Below, one piece after another: positions 1 through 14,381 of a stretch of 59,372 nt of DNA. The stretch comes from Myxococcales bacterium (lineage in GTDB: Bacteria; Myxococcota_A; Polyangia; Fen-1088). The notes under the pieces are model-generated. The model saw only the letters and a list, made by a program, of their open reading frames with translations, searched no databases and had not been told where the DNA came from. The stretch's first letter is position 1, and every line of letters starts with the position of its first letter. The translations under genes were made by a program, and so were the position numbers. The stretch covers positions 1-59,372 of the forward strand of contig JANXXE010000134.1 of the NCBI GenBank assembly GCA_025350815.1, written 5' to 3'.

Positions 1-7
1 GTGGGGG

Positions 8-128
8 CGGGGTGTGGGTTTTGGCGGCGTAAGTGCCTGCTCGGCCGGCCGCGGCCGATGCCAAGGGGCGCCCGAGCGCGTGGCCGCGTAGCGGCCGCAT
101 CAGCGCGTCCGCCAAAAGCCACACCCCG
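8..128. repeat. Imperfect inverted repeat at left edge of window
   Basis: The arm at 8-27 is the reverse complement of 109-128 over 20 bases with one mismatch. The similarity continues outward with small gaps to about positions 1 and 138. The 81-base spacer is also GC-rich and holds short palindromes such as GCGGCCGC. No gene could be supported in 1-176, so this is probably an intergenic hairpin-forming element or the end of a repeat family. It may continue beyond the window. Confidence 0.55.
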
Positions 129-176
129 TCCCCTCCACCCGACCGTGATCAACGCGAGCGGAGCCAACCCGAGAGG

Positions 177-578
177 TCAGTCGGTGGCGGCGGCCATCTG
201 GTGCAAACGGATGCGGTGGTGCATCCACACGCCCGAGAACGCGATGAACAGGCTCATGAAGGCCCACGCGGCATCGGGGGCGCCCTGGGCGATCGACACC
301 GCCAGGCCCATGACTGCGGCGGCCGACCAGATGATCTTCAGGTTCAGCATGGCCAAGAAGACCTCGACGCTGGCGTTACGGCCCAGCAGGGACTGCGTGC
401 CGATCCCCAGCAAGGCCGCCGCGACCAGCCGGGCGGATGTGGGATCAATGGTCTTCCAGCCCAGCGTCCCGAGAAACGCCTGCGGCATCAACATCAAGGG
501 AACCGCGAAGATCACATCGACGACGAAGTGGGCGATGAACCAGCGGCGCAACGACGGGGGGACATCCATGGCGGCCAT
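177..578 (-). CDS. Small integral membrane protein, unknown function
   Basis: This is a 133-residue protein with about four hydrophobic segments (roughly residues 15-35, 45-65, 75-95 and 100-120) separated by short loops. A short N-terminal cytoplasmic stretch contains SLRRW, and the C-terminus is His/Arg-containing. The pattern resembles small four-helix inner-membrane proteins, but no family could be named. It is divergent from the lipoprotein gene starting at 624. A plus-strand ORF covers the same DNA but has an arginine/proline-rich, implausible composition, so the minus strand was preferred. Confidence 0.6.
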   Translation of the reverse strand: MAAMDVPPSLRRWFIAHFVVDVIFAVPLMLMPQAFLGTLGWKTIDPTSARLVAAALLGIGTQSLLGRNASVEVFLAMLNLKIIWSAAAVMGLAVSIAQGAPDAAWAFMSLFIAFSGVWMHHRIRLHQMAAATD

Positions 579-623
579 CTTGGGGGGGCCGCCGGCAAAT
601 GCAAAACCGGTTAAAGTAGCGGC

Positions 624-1190
624 GTGGGTGCACTAGAACGGAATGGGCCCGGTGTCAGGTTGATGTTGCTGGTTGCTGTACTGACGGTCGGTTGCAAGGC
701 GGCCGGGCCGGCGCTGAACGGCGGCGGCGCGGTCAACGGCGATGCCGCGTACGAGGCGCCGCCCCGACGGATGGTCGACGACACGGATGCGATTGTGGGA
801 GGCGGCCCCGATTCTGTTACGCCGGTCGCGACAACGCCGCCCACCGACGGGGCGGCCGCAAGTCAGAAGGACGCCCCTTCGCCCGACGTGCGCAGCGTCG
901 ACGTTGCGCAACCTGACGCCGGCAACGGTTCGTGCTCATTGCTCAAGCAGGACTGTCCAGGCCGCGCGGGCTGTTACCGGGTTGCGGGTGGTCGGACCGA
1001 ATGCGCGCCGTCGACTCTGGCAGGTCAGGCCGGGGGCTCGTGCACGAAGGATTCAGACTGCGCGCCCGGGTTGCTGTGTCCGAACTTCCTGTGTCAGGGG
1101 GTCTGCTCGACGGAGACACCCGCATGCGGGGGGCGCCTGATGTGTCGCACCCTGTCCGGCTATACGCCCGCGGGCGTTTGCGATCTGTGA
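624..1190 (+). CDS. Cys-rich lipoprotein
   Basis: The N-terminus has a hydrophobic stretch ending in a lipobox (LTVGC), predicting signal peptidase II cleavage and lipid attachment. An Ala/Asp/Gly-rich low-complexity linker (about residues 25-100) follows. The C-terminal domain carries about a dozen cysteines, including a CTKDSDCAPGLLC motif of the type common in secreted myxobacterial lipoproteins. The GTG at 624 is the upstream start; TTG at 660 and ATG at 663 are alternatives closer to the hydrophobic core. Function is unknown; a disulfide-stabilised surface protein is likely. Confidence 0.65.
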   Translation: MGALERNGPGVRLMLLVAVLTVGCKAAGPALNGGGAVNGDAAYEAPPRRMVDDTDAIVGGGPDSVTPVATTPPTDGAAASQKDAPSPDVRSVDVAQPDAGNGSCSLLKQDCPGRAGCYRVAGGRTECAPSTLAGQAGGSCTKDSDCAPGLLCPNFLCQGVCSTETPACGGRLMCRTLSGYTPAGVCDL

Positions 1191-1220
1191 CGCGTACGGA
1201 TTGATAATTGGGGACACCCC

Positions 1221-2411
1221 CTAGTGTGGCGGCGCGGGTGCTTTTTCCAGGGCGCGCACCAGCGCCACCGCGTTCACGTAGCCCAGGCCCAGCGCCAGGC
1301 CGTGCTCAAGCAGGGGTTCGGCCTCGATGAACTTGCGCGGCAGGTATCCCGTTTTGTCCAGCCGCGGGTGCATCGAAAATATGGCCAGGCAGGCAGAGGC
1401 GTCCGACGCCGGCGATAGATCCCAGCCCATGACAGCGCCCGACCAGTCGCCCGTCGAGCGCGCCCGAAACGGCGGGCCCGGGGACACGGTCCACAGCGCA
1501 TCGAAGTCCACGAATGCCAGGTTTGAATCCACATCCCACGTCAGGGGCAAGGCCGATTTCATTTTCGCGCGCTGCCAGCCGGGCAGGGCGCGCCAGGTGG
1601 TGCTGTCGGTCAGTTGCCTGGCCACGCCGGCGGGTGATCTACGGGCCGTGACTGCCAGCTCGACGTGAGCCAGGCGCCCGTCCGGCTTACTGCGCACCAG
1701 GCCGACCACCAGTCGGTCGCCGAAGACGCCGCGGGTCGCAGTACCGAGTGGCCGCGTATCCAGATCAGCCAGCGTCGGCGGTGTCAGGGCGGCGGTGGAA
1801 CGATGACCGTGTTCGCTGTCCAGCGTGAAGGCGCGCATCAGTACCCAGGTGGCCGCGGCGGTCATCGCGGGTTCCATCGAGGCGTGGCGGGCGACCAGGC
1901 GCCGGGTCAACCAGTTGACATCGCGGACGTTGGCCCGTGCCGCGACCGTCAGCAAGGTATCGTGCGCGCGTTGTCGTACGGTGATGTGAAACAGACCCGG
2001 GGCGAAGTCACCCTCAATCAGTTCAAGATCGACGCCGGCAGCCGTCGGTTTTAGCCACAGCTTGCCCTTGAGGTTCCAAAGCGGGATCTCCAGCTCCCAT
2101 GCGACGAAGCGCGCATCCGGGCTTTGAGGGGATTTCGGCGCCGGCAAGACGTCTGCCTTCACAAACGCAGGTATGGCGCGTCGGTAGGCGGCAGGATCCG
2201 TCAGCAACGCGCGCAGCGCCTGCGCTTGCGCGTTGACCTTGGTGGCCATCGTGACGCTGGTCTGGCGGCCCGGTTGGGGCTCGTCGAACACGACCAGGCT
2301 GGCATCGCCGACGGTGTCGACGACCGTGTCGACGACCGTGTCGGCCAGGTCAGGGGCCGCGCCGGTCTGCAGCAGTCCCGCGGCGAAGAAAGCGGTCGCG
2401 GCTGTGACCAA
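1221..2411 (-). CDS. Secreted tandem SRPBCC/START-like protein
   Basis: This 396-residue protein has an N-terminal signal-like hydrophobic segment followed by a VDTV repeat encoded by 12-base tandem units. Two regions look like diverged copies of an SRPBCC/START-type lipid- or ligand-binding fold. The first begins near residue 50 (LTDPAAYRRAIPAF) and the second near residue 230 (LTDSTTWRALPGW), each with a helix followed by beta-rich sequence. The start is a TTG only 20 bases after the stop of the upstream dehydratase-like gene, so it is probably the third gene of that operon. The family assignment rests on pattern only; the ligand is unknown. Confidence 0.55.
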   Translation of the reverse strand: MVTAATAFFAAGLLQTGAAPDLADTVVDTVVDTVGDASLVVFDEPQPGRQTSVTMATKVNAQAQALRALLTDPAAYRRAIPAFVKADVLPAPKSPQSPDARFVAWELEIPLWNLKGKLWLKPTAAGVDLELIEGDFAPGLFHITVRQRAHDTLLTVAARANVRDVNWLTRRLVARHASMEPAMTAAATWVLMRAFTLDSEHGHRSTAALTPPTLADLDTRPLGTATRGVFGDRLVVGLVRSKPDGRLAHVELAVTARRSPAGVARQLTDSTTWRALPGWQRAKMKSALPLTWDVDSNLAFVDFDALWTVSPGPPFRARSTGDWSGAVMGWDLSPASDASACLAIFSMHPRLDKTGYLPRKFIEAEPLLEHGLALGLGYVNAVALVRALEKAPAPPH

Positions 2412-2431
2412 GGCAATCGCCCAGCACTAAT

Positions 2432-4342
<1,911 letters not shown>

Positions 4343-4353
4343 TGTGTCAGTCC

Positions 4354-8058
<3,705 letters not shown>

Positions 8059-8157
8059 CGAGTCAGTCTCCTCCTCCGACGAGGGCGTGATGTGAGCCCG
8101 TGAAAATAGGTCCCCTGGCCCTGGGTGTCAACGCGGCGGGCGCGTACCAGGTTATCG

Positions 8158-9015
8158 TCACGGCGGACAGTTCAGCGCGGCCGCGCAGATCTCGGCCGGT
8201 GTTCGGACGGTCTTCCAGATGCGCAGATTGTCCATCGCGCCGACCAGGGGATCGGGGCCCATCATGAAGGCGTCGATGCGGTTGCCGGCGATGACCATTC
8301 CGCTTGTGCGGGGCAGGGCCCTGGTCGACTGCGCCGCGGACGCCACAAGCACACCGTCGCGCCACAGGGCAAGGGTGGCGTCGCCGGACACGCACGCAAG
8401 ACTTGCCCAGGTGCCGGCGGGGGTGGCACCGGGTGCCGTTGTCACTATTTGATTGCTGCTGGTGCAAACAACGGACCCGTCGGGCATGAGGAACATGCCG
8501 AAGACGCCCTGGTTGTCGACCAGTCCTGACCGAACACCCGGCGCGGGTAAGGCCGAGGGGCGAAACCACACTTCGATGGTGAATCGCTGAAGAAGCAGGC
8601 TCGTCGATTGGGTAAGGCCGATTCGGGTTTGCTCGGTCGCGTGCAACGCCTGCCCATCTTTGCCAGCTTCAAACGCCAGGTTGCTGACCTGGCAGACCAA
8701 ATCCGACATCGATTCGTCCTTGAGGTTGCCCTCGAAGCGGAAACACGCTGCCAGGTTCGGGTCGGCGGGGCATTTCACGATCGGCGGGACGGCGGCCACG
8801 GGGCCGTCCATGGCGGCGGTGGCGCTGGGCGCATCGGTGGCGCGGTTGTCGGTGCTTGCCGCAGCATCGGTGCGCCCATCAGCTGTGGCACCCGCGTCTG
8901 TGGCACCCGCGTCGACAATGGGATCCATCGCGAGGTGGTATGCGGGATTCGGTGCCCGGCAGGCGGCAAGAGCCACCAGTACGAGCAGCCTCGATTGAAT
9001 CCCGAAGTTACCCAT
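8158..9015 (-). CDS. LamG-domain lipoprotein
   Basis: This 285-residue protein has a signal peptide ending in a lipobox (VALAAC), then an Asp/Ala/Thr-rich linker (about residues 30-75). The concanavalin-A/LamG-like domain from about residue 85 to the end shows typical elements: CFRFEGNL, FTIEVWFRPS, WASLACVSG, LWRDGVLV and MDNLRIW. It is probably a surface lipoprotein that binds glycans or other ligands. It is divergent from the gene at 9105, with an 89-base gap that must hold both promoters. Ligand unknown. Confidence 0.75.
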   Translation of the reverse strand: MGNFGIQSRLLVLVALAACRAPNPAYHLAMDPIVDAGATDAGATADGRTDAAASTDNRATDAPSATAAMDGPVAAVPPIVKCPADPNLAACFRFEGNLKDESMSDLVCQVSNLAFEAGKDGQALHATEQTRIGLTQSTSLLLQRFTIEVWFRPSALPAPGVRSGLVDNQGVFGMFLMPDGSVVCTSSNQIVTTAPGATPAGTWASLACVSGDATLALWRDGVLVASAAQSTRALPRTSGMVIAGNRIDAFMMGPDPLVGAMDNLRIWKTVRTPAEICAAALNCPP

Positions 9016-9104
9016 GGGGCCGTCTGATTGTACCTCTGAAGCGCCTCACTCGATCAAAGTCACGAGACGCTGTACTCTGCCCGGCGGTATCTCAAGGAGG
9101 CCCC

Positions 9105-10154
9105 ATGCAGCGCACGATGTCCCTGATGATTTTGGCCGGAACGCTCGCCTCTGGGTGTATCGCGGGCCTCAACAATCCTGAAGGCTGGAACACGGTCGAG
9201 TCGAAACACTTCAAGCTGTACGCAAGCGACACGCACTTGTACCAGCAGACCCTGGTGTCGTTCGAGTACGCCTACGCGACGCTGTCGTCGTCGTTCATCT
9301 TTCAGAACACCGACCTGGGCAAGGTCGACATCCTGTTTTTGCAGCAGGACGACTTCGGTCAGTTGCTGGGATTCCGCCGCCGTGGCCTGGTGATCCCCAG
9401 CGTGCCGGGCGGTGGCAAGATCGGCCAGAACGGCCTCATCGTGGCCAAGGCGGACACCAGCGGGGGCTCGGGCAGCGGCGGCGCCGACCAGAATGTCGCG
9501 ACGCCCCTGCAGTCCGCCTCCACGCAGCTTCTGGCCCACTTGTTCATTCACAAGGTGTTGCCCAAGGCGCCGCTGTGGTTCCACGAGGGGTTTGCCGCTT
9601 ACGCTGATGGTGCGACCTACAAGGAAGGCGGCGGCAAGCGCTTTGCCTGCTTCGGCGATCCGTCCGGGTCGGGCGATCCCTACCTGCCGGTGGGCGAGCT
9701 GTTGACGGCAAGCTGGGACGACTACGATCAGAAGCACAAAAGCTGGTACCGGCACACCGCCGAGATGATGATCGATTTCACCATCCACGCCGAAAATGGC
9801 CGCTTCCTGCCCGTGATGGGGCCGTTGCTCGACGGGTTCGCGGCGGGCAAGGATTCGACCAGTTTGGTGAGCGGGGCATTCCCGGGCCTTTCCATCGACC
9901 AGCTGAACGCACGCGTCATCGAGCACGGCAACGAGGTCGCGCATCAGACCGGTGGTGGCAAGAAGGCGCGCGGTCTGTGCCCAATCGGGTTCCCGATACC
10001 GCCCGACAAGGCCCCCGACATTGCCGAGCACGAATCCACGCCGACACCAGGGCTCGACATGACGCCGTTGCTGGAGGGCGTGAAGAAGCTGCCCAGTCGG
10101 GACGACGGATTCCCGCCGTGGCTGCCGCCCGAGATCATCGCGCGGGTGAAGTAG
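9105..10154 (+). CDS. Peptidase-MA-like (DUF1570-type) lipoprotein lacking the catalytic Glu
   Basis: The ATG at 9105 is chosen because it follows an AAGGAGG ribosome site and opens directly into a lipoprotein signal (lipobox ending ASGC); the upstream in-frame extension has no signal-like features. The 349-residue protein resembles gluzincin peptidases of the MA-like group: HLFIH at residues 145-149 takes the position of the HExxH motif, and WFHEGFAAY supplies the third ligand Glu161. The catalytic Glu of HExxH is Leu146 here, so the protein may bind zinc without proteolysis. It is probably anchored in the outer membrane. Confidence 0.7.
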   Translation: MQRTMSLMILAGTLASGCIAGLNNPEGWNTVESKHFKLYASDTHLYQQTLVSFEYAYATLSSSFIFQNTDLGKVDILFLQQDDFGQLLGFRRRGLVIPSVPGGGKIGQNGLIVAKADTSGGSGSGGADQNVATPLQSASTQLLAHLFIHKVLPKAPLWFHEGFAAYADGATYKEGGGKRFACFGDPSGSGDPYLPVGELLTASWDDYDQKHKSWYRHTAEMMIDFTIHAENGRFLPVMGPLLDGFAAGKDSTSLVSGAFPGLSIDQLNARVIEHGNEVAHQTGGGKKARGLCPIGFPIPPDKAPDIAEHESTPTPGLDMTPLLEGVKKLPSRDDGFPPWLPPEIIARVK

Positions 10155-10856
10155 CTAGCAGCCGCCGAGCGGGCTGACGGCCCAGCTGCGTAACAGGGCC
10201 GCCACGAAGGCGCGCAGTTCGGCGGCGGGATTCACCTCGGACAAAGTCCGCGCGTCCAGCGTGAAGCTGAGCCCCTCGCCCTTGGCCAATTCGCGCGTCA
10301 CGCCCCCGTCGAAGCTGAAGTAGTGGTAGCCGCGCGTCAGGCGGGGACCGGCCGGGTTGCGGTCGCCCATCTGGCAGTAGGGCGGATTGTCGACGTACAC
10401 CACGAACTGCTGGCTGAGCGCCTTGACCTGGTCGCAGGTTGGTCCGTCGCAGGACCAGTCCAGGCGCCCGTCGCCGTTGCGATCATCGAAATACACGACC
10501 TTGGCCACGGCGATGCGCACGCTGCCGCCCCCTGCCACGGCGCCCTGAAACTTCGCCGCCTCCGAAGGTAACGCCACCCCGATGTCCCAGTCGTTTTGCA
10601 GCCTGGAAGACCGCTGGTACGACACGGGCTGGTCGACCAGCAAATGTGCATCCTGGCCGGCGTCACCGGGCAGCCAGACAAGGGCAAGCTGCGGTCGGGC
10701 CACGTCCTTCGAGATGCCGTCCACGCCCGGCAGCAACGTTCCACTGACGGACGATGCGGGAGGCCCCGCATAGTCTCCCGGCAACACCGGATCGCCGCAG
10801 CCGAGGGCGGCAATCGCCAGTGCGAAACGGCCTCCGGAAAGCAGAAGGTGCTTCAC
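10155..10856 (-). CDS. Lipoprotein of unknown function with EF-hand-like loop
   Basis: The long minus-strand reading frame extends further upstream, but the only sensible start is one of two GTG codons (10859 or 10856) immediately before a signal peptide ending in lipobox IAALGC. The mature protein is about 215 residues. It contains a Ca-binding-like loop DDRNGDGRLDWSCD (about residue 120) and a C-terminal DARTLSEVNPAAELRAFVAAL segment. The gene converges on the preceding lipoprotein with no gap. No family recognised; a secreted calcium-binding surface protein is plausible. Confidence 0.55.
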   Translation of the reverse strand: MKHLLLSGGRFALAIAALGCGDPVLPGDYAGPPASSVSGTLLPGVDGISKDVARPQLALVWLPGDAGQDAHLLVDQPVSYQRSSRLQNDWDIGVALPSEAAKFQGAVAGGGSVRIAVAKVVYFDDRNGDGRLDWSCDGPTCDQVKALSQQFVVYVDNPPYCQMGDRNPAGPRLTRGYHYFSFDGGVTRELAKGEGLSFTLDARTLSEVNPAAELRAFVAALLRSWAVSPLGGC

Positions 10857-10970
10857 CACGACCAAAGACCAGGGTACTCCCCGCCTCGGGGCGCTGGCAA
10901 ACAGGGGCCCACAGGTGCCTTTGGGCCCCGACGCGTGCGCCCGCCCTGTAGGTTGGAACCCTTGGCTTCC

Positions 10971-11795
10971 ATGCGACCGGGCCCGATGACGACGGACAAG
11001 GCGACAAGTCGGGATCAGCGGGCCGTGGTGATTGCATTTGTCGTGGCCTGTCTCTTGGGGCCCGCTGTGGCGGTCGCAACGAACCGGGGAACATTGGTCC
11101 ACAATCCCAAGTCGGGGCTGCGCACGTGGGAGTTCGGTGCGGGCCGGCGTGCGTTCATCCTGCTGCACGGTTATGGCTCGTCAGCAGAGCAATGGGTTCC
11201 GTTCACCGAGACGATCCGCCTTGCGCGAGGGACGCGATTCGTCTTCCCCGAAGCACCGGAGCCCACGATTCCGCCCGATGGACCCATTGGCGGCCACGCC
11301 TGGTGGCGTCTCGACCTGGCGTCGTTCTTGATGCGGGGGGAAACGATGTCCGACCTTTCCGGCGCGCGACCGGTGGGTCTGGGTGTTTCCGCAAATATGG
11401 TGCGCAAATTGGTTGGGGATCTTCAGGGCCGGGGCGCCGCGACGATGGGGCAGACGATACTTGGCGGTTTCTCGCAAGGCGCGATGGTGGCGGCGGATGT
11501 CGCTTTTTCGAGCGATGAGCCGCTAAAGGCCCTGGTGCTGCTGTCAGGCACCTTCGTCGACGAGGCGGGCTGGACCAAAGGCATGTCGAGGCGACGCAAT
11601 CTGCCCATTTTCATGTCTCATGGGCGCCGCGACGACGTCCTCAACTACGACATCGCCCTTCGGCTGCGCGACGTCATGAAACGCGCCGGTCTGCGCGTGA
11701 CGTGGGTGCCTTTCGACGGCGGCCACGAGACTCCCGCGGAGGTCGTGACGGCGCTCAACCGATTTCTGGAGAACGTGGAGAGCACCGCGCGATGA
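10971..11795 (+). CDS. Alpha/beta-hydrolase, phospholipase/carboxylesterase family
   Basis: This 274-residue predicted serine esterase has an N-terminal hydrophobic segment (about residues 15-40) that could be a signal peptide. Family hallmarks follow: FILLHGYGSS for the oxyanion loop, FPEAPEP, the nucleophile elbow GGFSQGAM, then SHGRRDDVL with the acid residue and DGGHETP with the catalytic His. The order and length match carboxylesterases of the phospholipase/carboxylesterase family, so it probably hydrolyses small esters or lysophospholipids. ATG 10986 is an alternative start. It is divergent from the lipoprotein gene at 10856. Confidence 0.8.
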   Translation: MRPGPMTTDKATSRDQRAVVIAFVVACLLGPAVAVATNRGTLVHNPKSGLRTWEFGAGRRAFILLHGYGSSAEQWVPFTETIRLARGTRFVFPEAPEPTIPPDGPIGGHAWWRLDLASFLMRGETMSDLSGARPVGLGVSANMVRKLVGDLQGRGAATMGQTILGGFSQGAMVAADVAFSSDEPLKALVLLSGTFVDEAGWTKGMSRRRNLPIFMSHGRRDDVLNYDIALRLRDVMKRAGLRVTWVPFDGGHETPAEVVTALNRFLENVESTAR

Positions 11796-11863
11796 CACCT
11801 CGGCTGGCCAAGGATGCGGTTTCTCTGTACGTGGGCGTATCGGGCTGCCCAATCCCGTCGCGG

Positions 11864-13495
11864 TCAGTATTTGTAGGCCAGCCCCAGCGTTGACCGGTAG
11901 GTCAGGGTGCCAAGGCGGGGGGCATTCGCTTCAATGCCGTTTCGGCTTTCCTGGTGCCGCAGATAAAAGTTCACCAGCTCGATCGATCCTTCCAGCGTAA
12001 AGCCACGCCCGATGGGCCAAGCGCCCCACGCGCCAAGCGCGGTGACCAGCGCCTGCGGCCGGGTGATCTGGACATCGGGCAGTTCCAGGGTCTGTCGAAA
12101 GACGCTCCACCCGACGGAGGCCATCGGTGCCAGCGACAGCCGCCCGACGTCGAAGATGTACAGGCCGGCGACTTCCAGACCGAGTTCGGACAGGGTGTGT
12201 CGGGTGACGCTGCCGGGAAGGGCATCCGCGCGTCCTGTGCTGAGGCCCAGGCGCGGCACCAGTGTGATCCGCGGCAGGTCGACGGCCCATCCCACTTGCA
12301 CCCCCAGCATGGGCGACAGCCCGGATTGCAGAGGGCCGTGCAACAAAGCGCCCGCCGTCGGACCGTGCGCCCACACGACCTCGGTCTCGCCCTTGCGCAC
12401 CACCTGGGCCAAGGGGATTGGGCGCATGGCTTCCGCGGCCAGGGTCAGGGTCTCGCCGGTGCGCAAGGTCAGGTCAGCCTCGTACACATTTGTCCGGGTG
12501 CGCATGCGGACGCGTACGGGGCCGGGTGGCAACAGCACCGGGCGCCGCGGCGTTTTGACGAACGCCTCCACAATGACGCCGTCGACCGCGCCGACGGCGC
12601 TGGTTCCGACAGACGTCACCAGGTACTCGCCTGGCGTCACCAGCACCAACTGCGCCAGATCGCCCGTGGTGCGTACGTCGGTCAGAATCGGATCCGCGCG
12701 CCCGCGCAGATCGTAGTCGAAGGTCGCGTGTTGCGAGCCGACGATTGTCGCCATGGATGTCTTGAGCGCCTGCTCGGATGCGTATCCGTACGCCTCGCCC
12801 AGGGTCACCAGGCCGTCGCCGTTGGCGTCCCCCGGCCCCCGCAGCGCTGCCAGAAAGTGGTGCGTGAAGATTGACGAGCGCAGGGCGTCTGATTCCTGCG
12901 CGTCCTCGCCCGCGGCTGACGACGTGATGATCGCGTAGCCCTCGTTGCGCAGCTGATCTTGCACGCCAATCTGAAAAGGCGCGATTTGCCGGCCGCCCTT
13001 GACCCGCGTCAAGGTGCCCGTGCGGCAGGCGTCCAGTAGCAAGATTTTCAGCTTGGCGGGCGACAGGCGCACCAGTTTGCTGAATTCTTCGGTCGGCAAT
13101 TCCGTGCCGCCCAGATGCAGCGTTTGCCCATCGGCGTGGCCCGAGTAGTAGACGAACAGCACCGCCTCACCGCCGCCCCGGACGTCCTGTTGGATGGACA
13201 GGTTCAGATCCACCAGGGCGCCGCGCACCTTGCTGGCCGTGGGCGCCGTCAGGCGCACGATGTGGTCGCCGGGAAAGCCACCCAGCTTCAAGAGAGTCTC
13301 GGCCACAGCGTGGACGTCCGACTCGGCGTAGCGCAGCGTCACCTCGTGGGGTTCGCCGCGGTTCGCCCCAATCAGCAGCGCGTAGCGCTTGACGTCGGCG
13401 GTCGCGGGACCCGCCGCCAGAATGACCGCCAGACCGGCGGCGCCCACCGCCCAGCTGGGGCGCCTCTTACGACCGGGCACGCTGGGCATGGTCAT
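11864..13495 (-). CDS. Secreted caspase-like protease with predicted C-terminal beta-barrel
   Basis: The 543-residue protein begins with a signal peptide (about residues 10-33). A peptidase C14/caspase p20-like domain follows, with the catalytic dyad visible: His120 in VYYSGHADG and Cys157 in LLLDACRTG. A middle beta-rich region (about 280-390) is followed by a C-terminal segment (about 400-543) of alternating hydrophobic strands ending in an aromatic residue (LAYKY), which looks like an outer-membrane barrel. It is the last gene of an operon behind an ECF sigma and an anti-sigma gene. An AGGA 9 bases upstream of ATG 13489 makes that a good alternative start. Confidence 0.75.
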   Translation of the reverse strand: MTMPSVPGRKRRPSWAVGAAGLAVILAAGPATADVKRYALLIGANRGEPHEVTLRYAESDVHAVAETLLKLGGFPGDHIVRLTAPTASKVRGALVDLNLSIQQDVRGGGEAVLFVYYSGHADGQTLHLGGTELPTEEFSKLVRLSPAKLKILLLDACRTGTLTRVKGGRQIAPFQIGVQDQLRNEGYAIITSSAAGEDAQESDALRSSIFTHHFLAALRGPGDANGDGLVTLGEAYGYASEQALKTSMATIVGSQHATFDYDLRGRADPILTDVRTTGDLAQLVLVTPGEYLVTSVGTSAVGAVDGVIVEAFVKTPRRPVLLPPGPVRVRMRTRTNVYEADLTLRTGETLTLAAEAMRPIPLAQVVRKGETEVVWAHGPTAGALLHGPLQSGLSPMLGVQVGWAVDLPRITLVPRLGLSTGRADALPGSVTRHTLSELGLEVAGLYIFDVGRLSLAPMASVGWSVFRQTLELPDVQITRPQALVTALGAWGAWPIGRGFTLEGSIELVNFYLRHQESRNGIEANAPRLGTLTYRSTLGLAYKY

Positions 13496-13514
13496 GGATC
13501 CTAGCGCGTTCTGC

Positions 13515-14381
13515 CTAGCGCGTTTTTGGCTGCGCGATCTTCGTAATTTCCTGGCGGGCCTCGACGCAGGGCAGCCCCAGGGGGCCAATGTCGGGCGCTG
13601 GCCGTCCGTTGTTCCCGGCCAAGGACTGGGCCCGGCGTGCGGCAGCGACTACGTCACTGACAGCGATGGGGGCAGCGCAGCGGACCGCGACGATAATCTC
13701 GCGGCCGAGCGTGCCGTCCAGTTCGACCGCGCTCGGCAGGGGCAGATCGCGTCCTGGCTGAATCTTCTGCGCCGTTTCCCCCGGGGGAAAATAGATGGAG
13801 ATCTGCCCGGCACCATCGACGGCCACCACCGTCAGGAAACCAGCGTCGCTGCCGTTATAACGGAACTGCAACCGATCACCCGGGTGTAGCGGTTCGCCCA
13901 GGTGCAAGGTGCCTGCGCTTTCTTGGTCGGGATGTTTCACGTACGTCGACAGGCTAAAGCCGCCCTTTGTGCGCGTGTCGGGCGGGGCCACGCCGGACGA
14001 TGGCATGAGCAGGGCCAGCGCCATCACCACGGCGGCCGCCGAAAGGCCGACGGGCAAGGCGAGGCGGGGCGCCCACCCGAACAGCCAGCGGCGCTGACTT
14101 GTCGTCGCCTGGGCGCGGGACAGGGCATCGGCTGCCAGTGCGGCAAGATTGGCCGTCGAAGCAAAAGTGGCGCGGCTTTCCTGTAGCCGATTGTGTGCCT
14201 GCCCGCAGGCCGCACAAAGGCCGATATGGCCCAGCGTCGCGGCCCGTTCTGCAACGGAAAGCTCGCCCGTGGCCAGCTGATCCAGCGTGAGGTCGGAGGC
14301 GCAGCCCGGCCCCAACCGTCTGCGCGCGGGCGCTCCGGGCAGGGCGATGTCGTTGGGGGGATCTGTCGGTGGCTCGGTCAC
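13515..14381 (-). CDS. Membrane-anchored anti-sigma factor with DUF4384-like periplasmic domain
   Basis: This 288-residue protein starts with a zinc-binding anti-sigma domain carrying HIGLCAAC (His52-x3-Cys56-x2-Cys59), followed by one transmembrane helix (about residues 107-126). The periplasmic part (about 140-240) resembles DUF4384: LHPGDRLQFRYN, GFLTVVAVDGAGQISIYFP and the REIIVAV strand. DUF4384 domains often accompany caspase-like proteins, which fits the gene downstream. Its ATG overlaps the sigma factor stop by four bases, a strong sign of co-translation. Inferred role: hold the sigma factor inactive until an envelope signal arrives. Confidence 0.8.
   Translation of the reverse strand: MTEPPTDPPNDIALPGAPARRRLGPGCASDLTLDQLATGELSVAERAATLGHIGLCAACGQAHNRLQESRATFASTANLAALAADALSRAQATTSQRRWLFGWAPRLALPVGLSAAAVVMALALLMPSSGVAPPDTRTKGGFSLSTYVKHPDQESAGTLHLGEPLHPGDRLQFRYNGSDAGFLTVVAVDGAGQISIYFPPGETAQKIQPGRDLPLPSAVELDGTLGREIIVAVRCAAPIAVSDVVAAARRAQSLAGNNGRPAPDIGPLGLPCVEARQEITKIAQPKTR

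Noticed and set aside
1-138. Integron attC site
   Set aside because: The inverted repeat has a suitable size, but I see no RYYYAAC or GTTRRRY core sites at its ends and no cassette-like gene layout.
1210-1220. Rho-independent terminator between convergent genes
   Set aside because: The GGGG-ACA-CCCC hairpin has only a 4-base stem and no T-run, so it is too weak to report as a terminator.
2317-2345. 12-base tandem repeats as a mobile or CRISPR-like array
   Set aside because: They simply encode the VDTV repeat near the N-terminus of the secreted protein and have no spacers.
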